A DNA stretch of 64,000 nt from Terebella lapidaria (Eukaryota; Annelida; Polychaeta; Terebellida; Terebellidae): the NCBI GenBank assembly GCA_949152475.1, contig OX424562.1:41588157-41652156 (forward strand). The letters are read 5' to 3'. The translations under genes and the position numbers were made by a program. Shown here piece after piece: positions 9,993 through 19,948 of this stretch. A model generated the notes under the pieces. The model worked only from the letters and a program-made list of their open reading frames with translations. It ran no database searches and was not told the origin of the DNA. The first letter of the stretch is position 1; every line of letters starts with the position of its first letter.

Positions 9993-12681
9993 GAAAAAGT
10001 AGTGGAAATCCGTTAGAATCTGTCATCAAACGAACTAAATTTCGCGGGCAATAGGCGAGAGATTGACGGAAAATTTGAGCCAGTAGATCACACGCTAGTG
10101 GAATTTTCCGAGGCTTGAATTGAGGTCAAGTCAAGGACGTTGGGTGACGTGATCACTTGTCAAGAATTTCCTGGAAATACAGTTGTAAATACAGTTGATT
10201 AATCGAAAAAATTCTACATTGTTATGCAGTTCTAGAATAAAATTCTCTGCTAAAATCTGTGCTAAGATTGCAGATAGCCTACTGCGTAGTCTAGTTTATA
10301 AACTTTTTACTTTGTGTTGAGGACAAGCTGTATTGTAGGCACTGGGGTTAAATAGCCACTGCTTTGAGTGTCCCTCGGAGTTCTCTCAGTAGTGAACTAA
10401 TATTCTAAATCGACCGGTTCATAATAAATTCTGAACAATAGATTCCAGTTTAAATATATTTTCCTGTAGTGGACTTAGACTCTAAATAGATTATATAAAT
10501 ATCACCTTAGATTATAGTGACTAGGTTGTATATTCTGTCGTGAGTTTCTGTTGGAATTCTCGCATCAGTATTCGGTAAACGTGTATTTCATAGCCCAGAT
10601 TATGTGTTAGATTAAATTGGCGAGATTCTGAATTTAATAGTACTCAACTGGGAATTGTAGTTATTGAGTAAAATAATTTATAGTAAACGCGGAGTAGTGA
10701 GTTTCCATAGAAATTCTCTCTGCTCAGTCAAATAGGTTTCACTAATTATTCCGCTAACCAGGAAAGTAAACTTTGACAAAATATTTGATTGGTTAAGTTG
10801 TTGCACTAGGAATTAAATACTTAGCACTTTGTGATCAAAGTTAGGCAAACAATGCAAATAAATTCTACGCATTGAGTTTCCGTTGGAATTCTCATTGCGA
10901 ACTTAATTAGTTATTTTCGGCTTGTAAACTTCAGGTCTTTCCGCTTGAATATTAGAGGCAATTAGTTATCAATTTTTGGTAATAGTAGCTGTTGTGAGTG
11001 TCCGTTGGACTTCTCATCGCGATATAAAATTATTAATTAGTCATTGGAAATTGACAGTGACGTAAGCCGTCAGGTTGAGCTGATGTGGTACTGGTAGGCA
11101 ACTCTCAACTACATTTTAGGCTTTAGTTGTATTTATTTATCATTTCAAATTTATCATTTAACCACTCTAGTCAATGTGTTAGTCATTTAGATTGCTGTAG
11201 TATAGTATACACCGCCTTTTGGTAACGTCAGTTATTACTAAACCATTTATTACATCTAGCCAGCCGTTTAGTTGTCAACCTTTAATGGTTTGAATGTAAG
11301 ACTTACTCGAGTTTTCAATTGACAACTAGGACGGGAGGTTATTTGTGCATTGTTCTTGTAAACTCTATGTCTTAGTATGTAACAGCTGGATGTTGGCTAA
11401 ATTGTGTGTATTGTCAGTAAATCTTACTCGTGTACGGTAACTGGTGGTCGGCCAGTATGTTTTCAAAATTGACAGCTGTTACATAACACGTTAACCCGTT
11501 TGCTTCCAGTTGAAGTCAATGCTTTTAGCATTTTCTGTAACAGTTTAGCTGTTAAGTGTTCTCTGGTGTAGGCCTGGTTTGATGTGGGTTATTCCTGTGT
11601 GATTGTTGTGTGAATCAGGTTTAGCACCTGGCCAGGGTTGGACAAAAGGCAGCCTATTGGTCACGCGCTATATTGAGTGAATGAGTTATTTGTAGGTTTA
11701 TACACACTTTGCTACATTTCCATACACTACAAAAAACAAATAAACAAAAAAATATTTTGGGGTTTATGCTTGTCTAGGTTTAGTCAGTGTTGTGTGTTTG
11801 TGTGAGTGATTGATTAGATCACAAGCTTCGATTGTGCACCACGGAAATCTTAGCATTCGTTGGAAAATCTTAGAGAATTCATGAAACATTGGCAACGGGC
11901 GTCGACTGGATGAACCAGCATCAAGGATCGGGTGTACGCCTTGATTGACGAGAGCCAGCCAGAAGACCAACTGGAAACCAGCTGAGAATTTCATTAATAG
12001 GTCTTGAGCTTACATCAATGGTTTAAACTTAGTTAGGCTAGCACCTAGTGATAAATTTCTGGATAGGATTTAATAGGTGTCGTTGACAGCCTATTGTCCA
12101 ACCTAGTGCCTAAATTAAATTAATAGTAACTGGGATTCTATTAAGGGGCAGTTGTTGGTGACATTCTGTTCTCTTGATTGAGTCTGGATAATATTAAATA
12201 TATTTAGTAGATTTGTGTGGTGGTTTGTGCAGCTGCCGTCGGCATTCTTCACACTCCAGCATACGGATTAGGTTTAGTTTGTAGTGGGTAAATAGGAGTA
12301 ATCAGCCAATTGGTAACTGAATATCTGGCACAGTAAATCAAAATTTAATGTTTTAAATTTGACAATACAGAGTGAGGACTAGAAGTCTAATTTCAGGCTT
12401 CAGGCATCAGCTAATTAGGGTTGGCAGTTACTTTTGTGGTGGTGCTACTTCCATGAACTTCGGATTGGACTGTACAGTTGTCATAGATATTTTGTGTCCA
12501 TTGCGGAGGGTGTGGCAGTGCGTGCTCCTGATAAACGACTGAGCTCTAACTGTAGTATAGGCCACTGTTATAGTTGGGTCAAATCCGGCAGTTGTCTAAG
12601 ACATTCTGTGGGTCTGGCTTAAACAATATATCAGTGCACCTGTCACCAGAAGTAAGACAAGAGATTGAGATAGCTACCAAG
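9993..12681 (+). promoter_or_regulatory. Long structured leader of the gypsy RNA
   Basis: About 2.7 kb between the primer site and gag, with no supportable open frame (the short frames at 11764-11994 and 12434-12622 look like chance). It contains five spaced hairpins (10357-10394, 10535-10568, 10692-10725, 10868-10899, 10990-11021), each with a GAG...CTC stem and an inner NUCC/GGAN-type stem with a 3-nt loop. Such a leader could serve packaging, dimerisation or internal initiation; that is inference. Confidence 0.6.
10357..11021 (+). repeat. Five recurring RNA hairpins in the gypsy leader
   Basis: The core is GAGTKTCC-NNN-GGAMTTCTC. Copies: GAGTGTCCCTCGGAGTTCTC, GAGTTTCTGTTGGAATTCTC, GAGTTTCCATAGAAATTCTC, GAGTTTCCGTTGGAATTCTC, GAGTGTCCGTTGGACTTCTC. 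Between copies 4 and 5 a T to G change on one side is matched by A to C on the other (TTCC/GGAA becomes GTCC/GGAC), and the outer arms (for example CACTGCT/AGTAGTG in copy 1, CGCATTGAG/CTCATTGCG in copy 4) pair although their sequences differ. Spacing is 122-178 nt. Confidence 0.7.
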
Positions 12682-12829
12682 ATGGCTCTCAACACAGCCA
12701 CCCTGGAGGAGCTCAGGACCTTGCCTTCTATTGGGGAGAAGCGGGCAAGGGAGATCCAGCAGCTACAAAACTCTGCACTACCCATTAGCATGGAGGCTCT
12801 AGTGATGGCCACCAACTTGCCAGCTGAGC
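12682..12829 (+). CDS. gypsy Gag, N-terminal part with helix-hairpin-helix motif (gene split by LINE)
   Basis: ATG at 12682 opens a frame whose first 49 codons include NTATLEELRTLPSIGEKRA (about residues 4-22), a clear match to the helix-hairpin-helix pattern of ComEA-like DNA-binding proteins (N-T-A-x-x-E-E-L-x-x-L-P-x-I-G-x-x-x-A). The frame is interrupted at 12829 by the LINE and continues in register at 19949, so the two pieces were one gag gene of about 660 codons. An in-frame ATG at 12574 could add 36 residues; I prefer 12682 because the motif follows directly. A DNA- or RNA-contacting role for the motif in Gag is inference. Confidence 0.8.
12814..12829. repeat. LINE target-site duplication, left copy
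   Basis: AACTTGCCAGCTGAGC, repeated exactly at 19933-19948 after the LINE's A-rich tail. A 16-bp duplication is typical of target-primed reverse transcription. Confidence 0.93.
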
Positions 12830-12906
12830 TTCGGTGTTTAGCATGGAGAGGTGAACGCATGTGAAAATTTCTCTCCACATCTTTGCATAGAACAAACATA
12901 GTTTAA

Positions 12907-13110
12907 ATGAGTTATGACGAAGTTAAAGCAAAGATAAGTATATCAATTGAAGTGCAAAAGACTAAATATTCTTTTCGTGTGGTTCTGCTCGAGAAAGAAG
13001 TCGCTCAGCAACTTGAACGGAGGTCTGCAACTGACACCCTCTGGCTCGACACGTGCGCGGCCACGGTCAACAATGTAGATCTAGACATATGCAGCAAGAA
13101 AAATGACTGA
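12907..13110 (+). CDS. Small open frame upstream of and overlapping LINE ORF1
   Basis: 67 codons with no recognised domain. Its stop overlaps the ORF1 start in ATGACTGA (13103-13110), an arrangement compatible with stop-start reinitiation. It could instead be the old ORF1 N-terminus in a shifted frame, or chance. Confidence 0.35.
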   Translation: MSYDEVKAKISISIEVQKTKYSFRVVLLEKEVAQQLERRSATDTLWLDTCAATVNNVDLDICSKKND

Positions 13111-13918
13111 ACGTGCTGAATGTGTGATGCAAGTGAACCAACCGCTGATGACAGAATTCCTAAAGGAACGCTCTGAAGTGAGTTCATGGACACCAACTTC
13201 AACCGATACAAACAGAAAAAGAAACAGGTCTGAAGTGTCTCCACTAGCTGACAACGAGAACAAGATGCCGAGAGAGGAGGTATGCTTGCCAGTGTTACCA
13301 GAAGACTCACCAACATGGGCGCTCACTATGTACAGCGGTCTACAGCTAGCTATCGGCAAGCGTTATGATGAACTGTCGACAAAAATAAATGACGTGAGTA
13401 CCAGCATGAGCATACAGCAGAATCAAATTAGAGCCCTGGAGCATGAAACCACAGTACTCAGCCAGAAAATACAACAGCTGGAAGATATACAGAAGAAAAC
13501 GCATGATAAGGTACTCAACCAAGACATGTACTCTAGAAGAGATAACCTACTGTTCCACGGACTGACAGAATCAACCTGGGAGACCCCTGAACAATGCTTA
13601 GCCAAAGTGAGTCAGTATATTGCAAACCTAGGAGTTACTATCGACAATAACAAGATCGCGGTGGCACACAGTATTGTGCGACCACTGGGAAAAAAGAACT
13701 CGAAACCACGCACAATCATCGTCAGGTTTGCCAACTACACAGTCAGGCAACAGGTCTGGCAAGCGAGACCGAAAACAGCAGAAAATGAATACATCACTCA
13801 ACACATCCCAGAAGAAATACAAGTTGAACGCCGCATACTGAGCCCAATTCTTCAGGCAGCAAAATCTATGGACATTACAAGGACAAGTGTCACATTCGAG
13901 GAGACAAATTGGTGTTGA
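13103..13918 (+). CDS. LINE ORF1 protein (L1 ORF1p / Transposase_22-like), frameshifted at its end
   Basis: A nucleic-acid-binding chaperone-type protein of L1 elements. Residues about 85-140 form a coiled coil (heptad-rich IQQNQIRALEHETTVLSQKI), followed by an RRM-like domain (YSRRDNLLFHGL, RTIIVRFANYTVRQQVW) and the start of the C-terminal domain (HIPEEIQVERRILSPIL). In this family the chain continues with a DKLVxNxxxYTxxTLHTLP-type segment; that segment is present here one frame over (from about 13893), so a single-base frameshift near 13890 separates the end of ORF1 from the NADAR domain. The stop at 13918 is therefore secondary. Confidence 0.88.
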   Translation: MTERAECVMQVNQPLMTEFLKERSEVSSWTPTSTDTNRKRNRSEVSPLADNENKMPREEVCLPVLPEDSPTWALTMYSGLQLAIGKRYDELSTKINDVSTSMSIQQNQIRALEHETTVLSQKIQQLEDIQKKTHDKVLNQDMYSRRDNLLFHGLTESTWETPEQCLAKVSQYIANLGVTIDNNKIAVAHSIVRPLGKKNSKPRTIIVRFANYTVRQQVWQARPKTAENEYITQHIPEEIQVERRILSPILQAAKSMDITRTSVTFEETNWC

Positions 13919-14478
13919 ACAACACTGTCTACACAACAGAAACACTGCATACTCTGCCGGTCGATCTGGACCCCCGTACAATATCAACACCAAGGAAAGG
14001 GGGCTGTGTGTTCTTTTGGGGGCGCAACTCGCCGCTCTCAAACCACCATCCAAGCCCATTCGTGATAGATGACATGAAGTTCAGTTGTGTTGAACAATAT
14101 CATCTGTATCACAAAGCCAAATTCATCGGAGATCAATCAATAGCCCAGGCTATTATGGAAGAACCAGACCCAGCCAAACAAAAGCAGATTTCCAAGGGCA
14201 TCAAGATAGAGAAACAGAACAAGACTAGCTGGAATACGATCGCACTACAGCAAATGGAAACAGCGTTACGAGCCAAATTCGCCCAGAACCCTGCACTCAA
14301 GTCATTTCTCCTAGAGTACACTGGATCTGACGAAATCGTCGAAGCGTCACCATACGACAAGTTCTGGGGCTGTGGTCTCGGCCTGGACGATGCGAAACTT
14401 GAGGACAAAGAAAACTGGTCGGGAAAGAATCACCTTGGAGAGACAATGATGCATGTCAGGAGAGAGTTAATGAAGTGA
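13893..14478 (+). CDS. NADAR domain, C-terminal part of the LINE ORF1 fusion
   Basis: After the end of the ORF1 C-terminal domain (DKLVLNNTVYTTETLHTLP) the same frame runs directly into a complete NADAR (YbiA-like) domain: FFWGRNSPLSNHHPSPF, FSCVEQYHLYHKAKFIGD, SPYDKFWGCGLGLDD and NWSGKNHLGETMMHVRREL, in the family order and spacing, stop at 14478. NADAR proteins act on ADP-ribose/NAD-derived or riboflavin-pathway N-glycosides; the VEQ glutamate and the WG motif of the family are kept. There is no intron and no separate promoter, and the frame is continuous with ORF1 apart from one frameshift, so I read it as an ORF1-NADAR fusion. What it does for the element is unknown. Confidence 0.9.
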
Positions 14479-14930
14479 GGAAGTGAAAATGAGAATGTTT
14501 GTGACAAAAAAAAAAAAAAAAAAAAAATGTGTGATGTATTCTTATGATGAAAATATAAAAGTAAAGGTTATTATACCATGAATGTCAGGACTGATTGCTG
14601 TTTAATTTGAGAACATTGTTCTAATTATGTTTGTAAATAGGGCAGGTGTAAGTTGTTGGAAGGTAGAATATGGAATGATATAATGGATGTGAAACGTTCA
14701 AATATGATATGTGGACAAATCACGAGTTACCATGATTAGGCAGGTTCATGTGATTTATGACAAATGTACCTCAGGCATATGTTTTGTGTCCACTGATTTA
14801 CACCTGAAAGGTCACGACCGACTGCTGGCTAATGGTTACAAGGAAATTAAAATGTCAATGTCGTGCATTATAATGCAGTATTATATACTAGTATGCAGTA
14901 GAAAAACAAGATGAATCATTGCATCCAATT

Positions 14931-14969
<39 letters not shown>

Positions 14970-15969
14970 AATAAGTTAAAAAAAAAAAAAGTTTGTGTTC
15001 AGAAAATATTCTATGTTCAGAAAATATTTTCATGAAGATGTGCTGTAAAAAAAAAAAAAAATAAATAAATAAATAAAAAAAAAAAAAAAAAAGTGTATGG
15101 AATCATACTTACATGTATTATTGTATATCTAGCTATGAATGGTATGGCTACGATGTGAATAGGTACATACAATAGTATGGGAAACTATGTTATCCAATCT
15201 ATGTAGTGTGTACTCATATTTACCTATGTTCAGAGAACTTTTTTTTCTGAAGTTGTAATGTTAAGAGAAATTATATATACATGTATGCACATCACTCCTA
15301 CTGTATATCTAGCCGGAATGGTAAGACTACAATGTGAATATGTGGTTAGAAGCTTATACTGATTCGGACCCTATGACCTGGCAACCCACGTGTACGTTAT
15401 GGCTGTAATTAATCAAAAATTGTCTACTCTCTTGATGAGACACTGTGTACTTCAAAATGTACTAGACCGGACAATGTACGAATGTTTTGGAAAACCATAT
15501 CAGTGGTCTAGGTTTTGTTTCATTGGTTGGAGAATCCAATGAATCATGAATGTTTATGTGTGCTCGAGAGTTGTCTATAGGTATATGTTTAGCTCAAGAC
15601 ATAGGAGGTAAAGACCGATATTAATTTACATGTATAATGGTTGGAATAAGTTCATATCAATTTAACGATATAAGGTTTAGTAATAAGGAGTATTTAAGGA
15701 CTCATTTTTGAACTTGATGAAAAAGAAAAATGAAATATTGCAAAAGCTGGGAGAAAGTCACTTGTTGCGTTCAATTATCCGTCAAATGTCATGTCATTTG
15801 TTTCAAGTGTAGATACAACACTGTGTCTATACTACAACTTATCTTTACCATTTTTGCAGAAAATATTCCAATGTCCCACATGTTTTATTGTTCCACGGAT
15901 TCAGGAAAGACAATTATATAGTACATGTGTATTTGAAAACAACGTCTGTTATTATAATATATTGTATAC
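14479..15969 (+). other. Inter-ORF region of the LINE with poly-A tracts
   Basis: An unusually long gap between ORF1 and ORF2. Homopolymer A runs lie at 14506-14527, 14935-14967, 14978-14990 and 15047-15092 (the last with TAAA units). Two diverged direct copies of a roughly 170-bp unit follow: GTATATCTAGCTATGAATGG near 15124 and GTATATCTAGCCGGAATGG near 15303, each with GTTCAGA(A/G)AA nearby. No convincing open frame. Confidence 0.6.
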
Positions 15970-17583
15970 ATGCAGTCATATATGGATACTAACTATGTGA
16001 AATGCATATCAATGAATGTACGGGGGCTACGTGATAAGACAAAACGTAGAAAGGTGTTTCAATGGATTCAATTACATGAACACGATATAATTTGTGTCCA
16101 GGAATCTCACTCAAGTCCTGATATGGAGACAGTATGGAAAAAAGAATTTGAAGGAACAAATATTGTATTCTCACATGGTGCAAAAAATGCTAGAGGTGTA
16201 ATGATCATGTTTAAGAGAACTGTATCTATTGATATTCATGAAACTATAACTGATGGTGATGGAAGATATATCATAATGGATGTCACAATTGGTGAAAAAA
16301 GGTTTACCCTGGCTAATGTGTATGGCCCTAATAGGGATGATAGGGAGTTTTTTATGAAAGTTTATACAGATGTTGAAGGTCTCCCGAATGACAATAGAAT
16401 AATTGTAGGTGATTTCAATCATATTTTAAATCCATTATTAGACAAAAAAGGGGGACGTTATGACCATGCAAATATTGGAGCTAGAGAGGTAACTATGAAA
16501 TACTTAGAGGAATGTGAAATGGTGGATATTTTTAGGAGGCAAAAACCAAATATTAAAAAGTTTTCTTATCATACCACAGGCCCAGATATTGTGTTCACTA
16601 GATTAGATTTAGCCTTGGTATCATCTGGGCTTGTATCTTTATGTGAACAATGTGACATTATTCCAGGTTATTGTAGTGATCATTCATTTGTGACTTTAAA
16701 GATACTTTGTCATGAGCTAGAGAGGGGTAAGGGATTTTGGAAAATGAACTGTTCCTTTTTAAAAGATAAAGACTATATTACTGAAATCAGGGATGAAATA
16801 AAATATATAGTAGAATTTAATAGCAAATCTAATCCCCAGTTACTTTGGGATACAATAAAAATGGCGGTACGAGGACGTAGTATTCAGTATTGTGCTAGGA
16901 AAAAAAGAAGCCGTAAAAACTTATTAGAAAAATTAGAAGAAAAATTAGCAAAGTTACAACTTGATTATGCACAAAAAAAACAAGATGAGGTTTTGAATAA
17001 TATCCAAGCAATAAAACAAGAAATTGATCAACTTATAACGGAACAAACAAATGGTGCTATTTTAAGATGTAAACTAAAATGGCATGAAGACGGCGAACGG
17101 GCAACAAAATATTTCTTGAATTTGGAGAAAAGACAATATAATAAAAAGAATTTGACAATCTTGAAGGATAATGATGGAAATATCATCACAGGAAATGAAT
17201 CAATTTTAAATGAGGAGGTTACATTCTATTCTAAACTTTATACAGGAAAATACCCTTTAGAGACCACTGCAAATGATGAAAAACCTTTTTTAGATGAAAG
17301 TATTGAACGGAGGACTTTAACAGATGAGGAACAAACTTGTATAGATGACTCAATCATTGGAGAATCTGAATTAGTAGAAGCTCTAAAAAATATGAAAAGG
17401 GGAAAAACTCCTGGTAATGATGGGTTGCCAAAAGAATTTTATGTTGTGTTCTGGTCAGATATAAAAACTTATTTGCTGAATTCTATAAATTATGCTTTAC
17501 AAACAGGTTCCATGGGTTTAACACAACGACAGGGGGTAATCACCTTGCTCCCAAAACAAGGAAAAGATCCTTGTTACTACTAA
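15970..17583 (+). pseudogene. LINE ORF2, endonuclease and start of reverse transcriptase (frameshifted)
   Basis: The apurinic/apyrimidinic-type endonuclease is at about residues 10-245: MNVRGLRDKTKR, the catalytic QES (residues about 44-46), YGPN, GDFNHI (nt about 16408) and SDHSFV (nt about 16675) are all present, so the catalytic set looks intact. The reverse transcriptase follows, starting with GKTPGNDGLPKEFY. A single-base deletion near 17570 (the KDP/LLLL junction) moves the frame, and the remainder is in 17571-18704. The QES/GDFN/SDH set and the later NWRPISLLNTDYK place it in the L1/Tx1 superfamily. ATG at 15970 is the first in frame. Confidence 0.9.
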
Positions 17584-18704
17584 AAAACTGGCGCCCCATT
17601 TCACTACTTAATACCGATTACAAATTATTGTCAACTGCCATTGCAATGAGATTAAAAAAATTCTTTAAAAAAATCATAAGCACTGACCAAACAGGGTTTA
17701 TTTCAGGGAGATATATCGGTGAAAATATAGTTAATATACTTGAAATAATGAACTATTGTGACAAGAACGATGTTTCCGGTATTTTTGTAACCATCGATTT
17801 TGAGAAAGCGTTCGATATGCTTGAGTGGTCTTATGTGCAAAAAAGTTTGGACTTCTTTAATTTTGGTCCTGGGCTTAAAAAATGGGTTAAAATAATTTAT
17901 AACAATATAACAAGTTGTGTGCTTAATAATGGTTGGTTCTCGCCCCAGTTTCTGTTGACATGTGGAATGCGGCAAGGTTGCCCATTATCACCATATCTGT
18001 TTATTATTAGTGTGGAAGTTTTGTCAATATATTTAAAACAAAACAAGAAAATAAAGGGCATCATTATAAATGAAGTGGAACATAAAGTAAATCAGTATGC
18101 GGACGACACGGCCCTGACCTTACAGTACGATATAGATTCCCTCAAGATGTTATTTGATAGCTTCAATACATTTGAAAAAATATCTGGTTTAAAAATAAAT
18201 AAATCCAAAACAAATATAATCCCACTAGGCCCTTTAAAAAATGACTATCACCATACTCCTTTATTAGATCAAGTTACCTGGTGTGAGGAACCAATACGTT
18301 ATCTTGGCATAACATTGTCTCATAATGTAAGAGATATTTTTGAATTAAATTTCAACCCAATAACTGCAAAAATGAAGTTGTTGATGAACATATGGCACCA
18401 GAGAGAATTAACATTATATGGTAAAACTACAGTAATAAAATCACTGTTGGTACCTAAACTAATATTCCTTTTTTCAGTTATACCAGATCCACCTGTTTAT
18501 TACATAGAAAACGTGACCAAACTCCTATTTAAATTTCTTTGGGCAAACAAACCAGATAAGATAAAAAGGAATGTTATTTATAATAATGAGGATCAAGGGG
18601 GGGTAAATATGGTGCATTTAGAAACTCAGTGTAAAGCATTGAAAATAGCATGGGTTAAAAGATTTTTGGATGAACCGTCTGCAAGGTGGAAAATTTTTTT
18701 TTAA
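17571..18704 (+). pseudogene. LINE ORF2, reverse transcriptase core
   Basis: Continues ORF2 after the frameshift: NWRPISLLNTDYK, DQTGFISGRY, FVTIDFEKAFDMLEW, GMRQGCPLSPYLFIIS and the catalytic QYADDTAL (about nt 18095), then the thumb (GLKINKSKT, LGITLS). All RT motifs are readable. It ends at an in-frame TAA (18702-18704) within a T-run; the same frame then continues to 19775, so this is one stop, not the natural end. Confidence 0.9.
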
Positions 18705-19775
18705 GTAAATTGTACTATAGATTTTAGTGATTTTTTACAGTGTAATTTAGTTGCAGAAGACGTCCAATATGTATGTAATAGTGTACAATCCGAATTTATC
18801 AAAGATATTCTGAAAGCTTGGTTTTCATACACTTATCGACCTGTAGAAAAAGACGATCCTGTGGAATACATAGTAAACCAATTTTTGTGGTTCAATTCAA
18901 ACTTGAAAATTGAAGGAAAAGTAACGTATTATAATGATTGGTACAATAGCGGAATTAAATGTATTCGAGACCTGCTATGTGAAGACCACATAATGCCATA
19001 TGAACAATTTGTTGACAAATATGATGTATCAACACATTTTCTGATATATTATGGTGTTGTGGATGCTATACCAATTGTCTGGAAACAAAAACTTCGTGGT
19101 GCACCTGCTATTCTTGGTAACGATGTACCTGTATATAATAGTGCTATAACAAGTTTGATCAAAATGAAGAAAGTGTGTCGTACAGTGTATCCACATTTAC
19201 TGAAAACAATTGTTCAGAAACCAACAAAGGCAAGACAATCATGGTCAACTTTATTTTCTGTTGAGATAAGTGAGTCCGACTGGGTAGAACATTTTTCACT
19301 CTTGTATCAATTGACAATATCCACAGAACTGTTATATTTACAATTCAGGTTGTTACATAATATATTACCAACAAATGCGTACCTATTTAAGATAAAACTC
19401 AAAGATTCCCCTATGTGTAATTTGTGCAAAGAGCATAAAGAAACAGTAGAACATTTATTTATACATTGCAAATTTGTAAAGATATTTTGGGTAGAATTTG
19501 AAACTTATATTAGAAGATATTTTCCAGATTTTTGTAACTACCAGCCAAATCAGCTATTGTTGTTGAATATAGAAAGTACAAATATTTTGTATGATCTGTT
19601 GTTTCTAATAGCAAAAAGATATATATATACATGTAAGTTATACTCTGTGCCACCTGTCATGAATAATTTTGTTAAAAAATTGAAAAATTACAGATCTCAA
19701 GAGGAGGACATTGCTGTAAGGAAAAATAGGGAATGTGACTATTTAGAGAAATGGAGAGGCTTTACCGAAATGTAA
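18705..19775 (+). pseudogene. LINE ORF2, C-terminal region with CCHC motif
   Basis: In frame with 17571-18704 after the single stop. It carries the L1/Tx1-type C-terminal zinc motif CNLCKEHKETVEHLFIHC (about nt 19414-19470) followed by FVKIFWVEF, and ends naturally at 19775. About 157 bp of 3' untranslated sequence and an A-rich tail follow. Confidence 0.85.
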
Positions 19776-19932
19776 CTTAACCGTATCGTACATTCATAAG
19801 GTTGTATTATTCATTTTTGTATAGGCTGCATATGTACTTAAAAAAACCGTATAATTGTAACTCAATGCGAGTCTGTGGAATATGTTGTACTGCGGAATAT
19901 TGGATTTAAAAAAAAAATAAAAAAAACAAAAA

Positions 19933-19948
19933 AACTTGCCAGCTGAGC
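19933..19948. repeat. LINE target-site duplication, right copy
   Basis: Exact copy of 12814-12829 directly after the A-rich tail. Confidence 0.93.

Larger units (their letters stand above)
12830..19932 (+). mobile_element. L1-type LINE carrying a NADAR domain in ORF1
   Basis: A 7.1-kb non-LTR retrotransposon inserted sense-wise in the gypsy gag gene. It has a short 5' region, a 67-codon open frame, ORF1 (coiled coil, RNA-binding domain, then NADAR), a 1.5-kb inter-ORF region, ORF2 (APE endonuclease, reverse transcriptase, C-terminal CCHC) and an A-rich tail ending at about 19932. A perfect 16-bp target duplication brackets it. One frameshift in ORF1 and, in ORF2, one frameshift and one stop show that this copy is young but damaged. 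The single-copy 5' end begins at 12830; whether it is truly full length cannot be told from one copy. Confidence 0.93.

Noticed and set aside
13893..14478. NADAR as a host gene next to a LINE
   Set aside because: It is bounded by the LINE's own target duplication and its frame is continuous with the ORF1 C-terminal segment.
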